From assembly GCF_000718025.1 (NCBI RefSeq), contig NZ_JODS01000007.1, positions 124,001 to 188,000 on the forward strand: a stretch of 64,000 nt of DNA. Direction: 5' to 3'. This document shows, piece after piece, positions 61,124-64,000 of this stretch. Numbering within the stretch: position 1 is the stretch's first letter; the number at the start of each line of letters is the position of its first letter. The DNA is from Kitasatospora purpeofusca. GTDB lineage: Bacteria; Actinomycetota; Actinomycetes; Streptomycetales; Streptomycetaceae. The notes beneath the pieces are model-generated. The model searched no databases. It was not told where the DNA came from and saw only the letters and a list, made by a program, of their open reading frames with translations. Both the position numbers and the translations under genes were made by a program.

Positions 61124-61615
61124 TCAGAAGCCCGACACGTGGGTGGTGACGATCCGCACCCGGCCGTCGGCCTTCGCCTCCAGCGCCGCACGCAGCCGCA
61201 GCGAGCGCGCCGGGCCCAGGAGTTCGAGCGCCTCCCGGTCCTCGACCCAGCGGTGGTCGTCGAGTTCGCCGGCCGGGACGGTCACGGGGGTGCCGTCCGG
61301 GACACTGCCGAAGTCGAACAGGAAGTGCTCGGCCGGGTGGTCGAGTTCGCCCGAGGGGTGGGTCCAGGAGATGGCCAGCAGTTCGCCGGCCTCGCGGACG
61401 ATGCCGGTCTCCTCCAACAGCTCCCGGGCCGCGCACTCGGCCGGGCCCTCCCCGAGGTCGATCGTCCCGCCCGGGAACTGCCAGTGCTCCCGGTACCCGG
61501 CCTTCACCAGCAGGATCCGACCGGACGCGTCCCGCAGGACGCACCCCGCCGCCGCGTAGATCCGCGGCAACGAGGCCAACCACTCTTCACGGGACTTCAA
61601 CGGCTCGACCGGCAC
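61124..61615 (-). CDS. NUDIX hydrolase
   Basis: A 163-residue NUDIX enzyme with a complete box, Gly50 to Ile72 (G-x5-E-x7-RELLEETGI), for Mg-dependent hydrolysis of a nucleoside diphosphate linked to another group. The start GTG 61615 is preceded by GAGGAGGG. The substrate is unknown; 8-oxo-dGTP-type cleansing or ADP-ribose are the usual options. Confidence 0.93.
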   Translation of the reverse strand: MPVEPLKSREEWLASLPRIYAAAGCVLRDASGRILLVKAGYREHWQFPGGTIDLGEGPAECAARELLEETGIVREAGELLAISWTHPSGELDHPAEHFLFDFGSVPDGTPVTVPAGELDDHRWVEDREALELLGPARSLRLRAALEAKADGRVRIVTTHVSGF

Positions 61616-61679
61616 GGCGGGCCCTCCTCGGGCTCTGGGACGATGTGCGCCCCACTCTGCCAGCCGGGCCCCGCCGGCC

Positions 61680-62117
61680 TCAGCGACGGGCCGCGAGGTG
61701 CTCGACCAGCCGGTCGAAGCTGGAGTTGTGGCCGGCCTCGGCCTCCGGGCCCAGGTACATCGCCGGGACGTTCTCCTGCTCCATCCGCACCTCGGTCCGG
61801 CCGTCGCCGAGGTCGGTGAGGGTGATCCGGCCGGTCAGGCCGACGCCCTCCTCCAGGAACTCCAGCAGCTCGCCCTCGCGGACCGCCGTGAACCGGCCGC
61901 GCACCGGGTAGCGGTCGCCGGTGGCCTCCAGCACCATCGTGCTGTCGAAGCGCCCGCCCACCTCCGGCTCGATGGTCACGGTGTCCAGCGGGACGGTGGT
62001 GCCGACCGGGCCCCAGAAGCGGACGAACTGCTCGGGCTCGACGTACGCGCGGAACACCTCGGCCGGGGTGGCGGGCAGCTCGCGGACGATGGACAGGGTG
62101 CCGAGGTTCTCGGTCAT
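61680..62117 (-). CDS. SRPBCC (AHSA1-like) ligand-binding protein
   Basis: A 145-residue START-like fold: SIVRELPATPAEVFRAYVEPEQFVRFWGP, DTVTIEPEVGGRF, and the closing long helix HNSSFDRLVEHLA. Such proteins bind hydrophobic ligands or assist Hsp90-type ATPases. ATG 62117 has GAGGGA upstream. It is divergent from the STAS gene. Confidence 0.88.
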   Translation of the reverse strand: MTENLGTLSIVRELPATPAEVFRAYVEPEQFVRFWGPVGTTVPLDTVTIEPEVGGRFDSTMVLEATGDRYPVRGRFTAVREGELLEFLEEGVGLTGRITLTDLGDGRTEVRMEQENVPAMYLGPEAEAGHNSSFDRLVEHLAARR

Positions 62118-62254
62118 GGTGGTGGTTCCCTCTGTTCGGTGCACGCGGCCCGGTGCCGCGCTTTCGGAGGGGTAGACCGGGGGCCCGGCGGAAACTCATC
62201 GCTCCCCGGCGAAGTTTTTCCGGCGGACTTTCCGGAGAACTTCCCGGCGGGCCG

Positions 62255-62650
62255 ATGAGCCCCGGGCGCCGGACCGGTCTCCCCTGGGTGAAGACCGAGA
62301 CCCGCACCTCCGCCGCCCCTCCGTTGATCTGCGACCTGGGCGCGCTGACCGCCCCCGACCTGGCCGTGGTCGACGCCCTGGCCCGGCTGCGGCTCGCCGC
62401 GGCCCGGCACGGCGTGCGGCTCGTCCTGCGCAACGCCAACGGCCCGCTGCGCGAACTGCTCGCGTTCAGCGGGCTGGCCGCCGTACTGCTCGTCGAACCG
62501 GACGAGGAGCAGGACGGCGGGGAGTACTGGGAGGCGTACGGCGGGGAGGCGGGGCTACTCCCCGGCCTCCAGCCGGGGCGGCAGGCCGAACAGCGGGAAG
62601 AGCACCTCGGTGTCGAGGAAGTTGGTGACCCCGGTGATCCGGCCCGATGA
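62255..62650 (+). CDS. STAS-domain protein
   Basis: A 131-residue protein from ATG 62255 (GTG 62288 also possible). The STAS fold is visible in PLICDLGALTAPDLAVVDALARLRLAAARHGVRLVLRNANGPLRELLAFSGL, as in anti-anti-sigma proteins, without the obvious phospho-Ser segment (DxS). The last 30 codons overlap the convergent sigma-factor gene by about 96 bases, so this end may simply be a read-through of the antisense strand. Confidence 0.68.
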   Translation: MSPGRRTGLPWVKTETRTSAAPPLICDLGALTAPDLAVVDALARLRLAAARHGVRLVLRNANGPLRELLAFSGLAAVLLVEPDEEQDGGEYWEAYGGEAGLLPGLQPGRQAEQREEHLGVEEVGDPGDPAR

Positions 62651-63535
62651 CACCTCCAGCACGATCAGCGACCACGGCTCGTGCCCGCCCGCCGGGCTCG
62701 GCCGGTACTGCCCGAACGCCTGGCTGCCGTTGGCCACCACCGGCACCAGCCGGGAACCCCGGCAGCCGGACCCGGGACCGAGCATCCACTCCCGGATGTC
62801 CGCGTGCCCGGTCAGCCAGAGCGCGAACGGCGGCATGTTGAGCGTGACGTCCTCGTGCAGCAGCGCCGCCAGACCGTCCATGTCGTACGCCTCGAACGCG
62901 GCGACGTACCGGGCCAGCAGCGCCCGGTGGTCCTCGTCCAGGGTCGGGGCCGGGCGGCTCGCGGCGGGGTCGGCGGCGAGCGCGGCCCGGGCCCGCTGGA
63001 GCGCGCTGTTCACCGAGGCGACGGTGACGCCGAGCAGTTCGGCGACCTCGTTGGCCCGCCAGCCGAGCACCTCGCGCAGGATCAGCACCGCCCGCTGCCG
63101 GGGCGCCAGCCGCTGGAGCGCGGCGACGAAGGCCAGCCGCACCGATTCGCGCTGCGCGGCCACCTCGGCCGGGTCGGCCGTCTCGGGCAGCACCCGGCCG
63201 TCCGGCGCCGGGCCGAGCCAGGCGACCTCGGGCAGCCGGGCATCGGTCGCGGTGGCCACGGTGGACGGGCCGGCCAGGTCCATCGGCCGGGCCCGGGCGT
63301 TGCGGCCGTTCAGCGCGTCCAGACAGACGTTGGTGGCGATCCGGTAGAGCCAGGAGCGGAGCGCGGCGCGGCCCTCGAAGCCGCGGTGGTGGCGCCAGGC
63401 CCGGACCATGGTGTCCTGGACGGCGTCCTCGGCCTCGAAGACCGAGCCGAGCATGCGGTAGCAGTACCCGGTCAACTCCGTCCGGTACCGCTCCAACTGG
63501 AGCTCGACCGGCTCCTCCGTCATCAGCTCGGCCAT
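62555..63535 (-). CDS. RNA polymerase sigma factor, SigG/SigX5-like with SnoaL-type C-terminal domain
   Basis: A 326-residue ECF sigma factor. Region 2 (LTGYCYRMLGSVFEAEDAVQDTMVRAWRHHRGFEGRAALRSWLYRIATNVCLDALNGR) and region 4 (LAPRQRAVLILREVLGWRANEVAELLGVTVASVNSALQRARAAL) are complete. The C-terminal 130 residues are a SnoaL/NTF2-like domain (ALLARYVAAFEAYDMDGLAALLHEDVTLNMPP), as in the SigG-type factors, and may act as a built-in regulator. ATG 63535 follows GGGGG; GTG 63592 is an alternative. Confidence 0.93.
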   Translation of the reverse strand: MAELMTEEPVELQLERYRTELTGYCYRMLGSVFEAEDAVQDTMVRAWRHHRGFEGRAALRSWLYRIATNVCLDALNGRNARARPMDLAGPSTVATATDARLPEVAWLGPAPDGRVLPETADPAEVAAQRESVRLAFVAALQRLAPRQRAVLILREVLGWRANEVAELLGVTVASVNSALQRARAALAADPAASRPAPTLDEDHRALLARYVAAFEAYDMDGLAALLHEDVTLNMPPFALWLTGHADIREWMLGPGSGCRGSRLVPVVANGSQAFGQYRPSPAGGHEPWSLIVLEVSSGRITGVTNFLDTEVLFPLFGLPPRLEAGE

Positions 63536-63664
63536 CGCCCGTACCCCCACTCGCCCGCCGCCGTCGATCGTCCCGAACGTACCGCAGGCCACCGACAGCG
63601 CCGCCGCGCGCCCCGGACCGGCCCTGACCGCACATCAGGACGGTGACCGGGGCGCGCGGTCGGG

Positions 63665-63928
63665 TCAGTGCGCGCTGTGCTTCTCGGCGCCGCGGTGGCG
63701 GTGGCCCTTGAGTTCGGCGTGCTGCGCGGGCGCGGAGTGCGGGACGGCGGTCGCGGAGTCCCGGCCGCCGTGCCGGAAGGCGGCGCTCGCGGATCCGGCG
63801 GCGGCCCGCGCGGAACCGGCCGGGCGGGGCGGGAGCGCGATCGGCATCGTGGCCATCCCCCGGCGCTCCAGCAGCTCCTGGGTGCCGCGGCGGAGCTTGT
63901 GAGGGCTCCCCGCTGTTTGCTTGGTCAT
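63665..63928 (-). CDS. small basic protein, unknown
   Basis: An 87-residue basic, Ala/His/Arg-rich protein without membrane helices. ATG 63928 follows AGGGAGCC. KLRRGTQELLERRGMATMP is the only ordered-looking part. Low-complexity composition makes it uncertain, but the ribosome site and position upstream of a sigma-factor gene on the same strand give some support. Confidence 0.45.
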   Translation of the reverse strand: MTKQTAGSPHKLRRGTQELLERRGMATMPIALPPRPAGSARAAAGSASAAFRHGGRDSATAVPHSAPAQHAELKGHRHRGAEKHSAH

Positions 63929-64000
63929 CGTCGGCTCCCTTCGGCGGCCGTCGGCCGGACAGGCGCCGACCGAGGGCCGTACGGGCGTTATGTCCAGATA

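Overview
The window is very GC-rich actinobacterial DNA with GTG starts, 4-nt stop/start overlaps and many leaderless-looking promoters. The gene families (FxSxx-COOH RiPP system, XRE/DUF5753 plus DUF397 pair, DUF2530, DUF3027, futalosine menaquinone genes) fit a Streptomycetaceae chromosome (Streptomyces or Kitasatospora). I see no rRNA, tRNA, insertion sequence or CRISPR array. Nearly all of it looks like chromosomal core with small accessory islands.

Layout. 1-1.3 kb: the 3' end of a SLATT/DUF4231 membrane protein and a small membrane protein. 1.4-4.4 kb: a divergent FAD monooxygenase/TetR pair around a perfect inverted repeat, then a 2-hydroxyacid dehydrogenase that lacks its catalytic arginine. 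4.5-6.25 kb: a WhiJ-like module (SpoIIAB-type ATPase, XRE/DUF5753 regulator, DUF397 protein) with lower-GC codon use. 6.3-14.6 kb: a complete FxSxx-COOH system on the minus strand, in the order fxsC-fxsT-fxsA-fxsB: TIR-like protein, ParA/TIR/NB-ARC/TPR giant, cyclophane precursor and radical SAM/HExxH maturase. 14.8-18.3 kb: pdxH, citrate synthase 2 and serC. 18.4-23.3 kb: SDR/TetR pair, 2'-5' RNA ligase, GNAT acetyltransferase, and an MFS exporter behind a MarR regulator.

23.4-28.4 kb is the most interesting accessory island, a polymorphic-toxin operon on the minus strand: an alpha-helical ESX/CpnT-like N-terminal protein, a translationally coupled deaminase toxin, a SUKH-4 immunity protein, a second protein that fuses a SUKH-like region to a deaminase-like domain carrying the same H-x-E and PC...C motifs, and a P-loop NTPase/beta-propeller protein. 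28.6-33.1 kb: two VOC proteins, a second SLATT/DUF4231 protein, and a LuxR regulator divergent from a run of small unknown genes that includes an exported 55-residue peptide. 33.2-38.1 kb: an AzgA-type purine permease, a DUF2530 protein and a CtpE-like P-type ATPase.

38.3-48.3 kb is a block I know from Streptomyces: sacsin-like ATPase, DUF3027, MFS, DUF2771-like lipoprotein/secreted protein, mqnB-mqnD (futalosine menaquinone pathway) and a long cold-shock protein. 48.4-53.1 kb: a HAD phosphatase and an iron-box-controlled FecCD/ATPase/lipoprotein siderophore importer. 53.2-57.3 kb: a Ser/Thr kinase and an ECF sigma factor coupled to a probable membrane anti-sigma protein. 57.6-64 kb: DUF4304-like and VC0807-like proteins, a tyrosine phosphatase, a Clp-N regulator-like protein with two operators over its own promoter, NUDIX and SRPBCC proteins, and a STAS protein whose 3' end overlaps a convergent SigG-like sigma factor.
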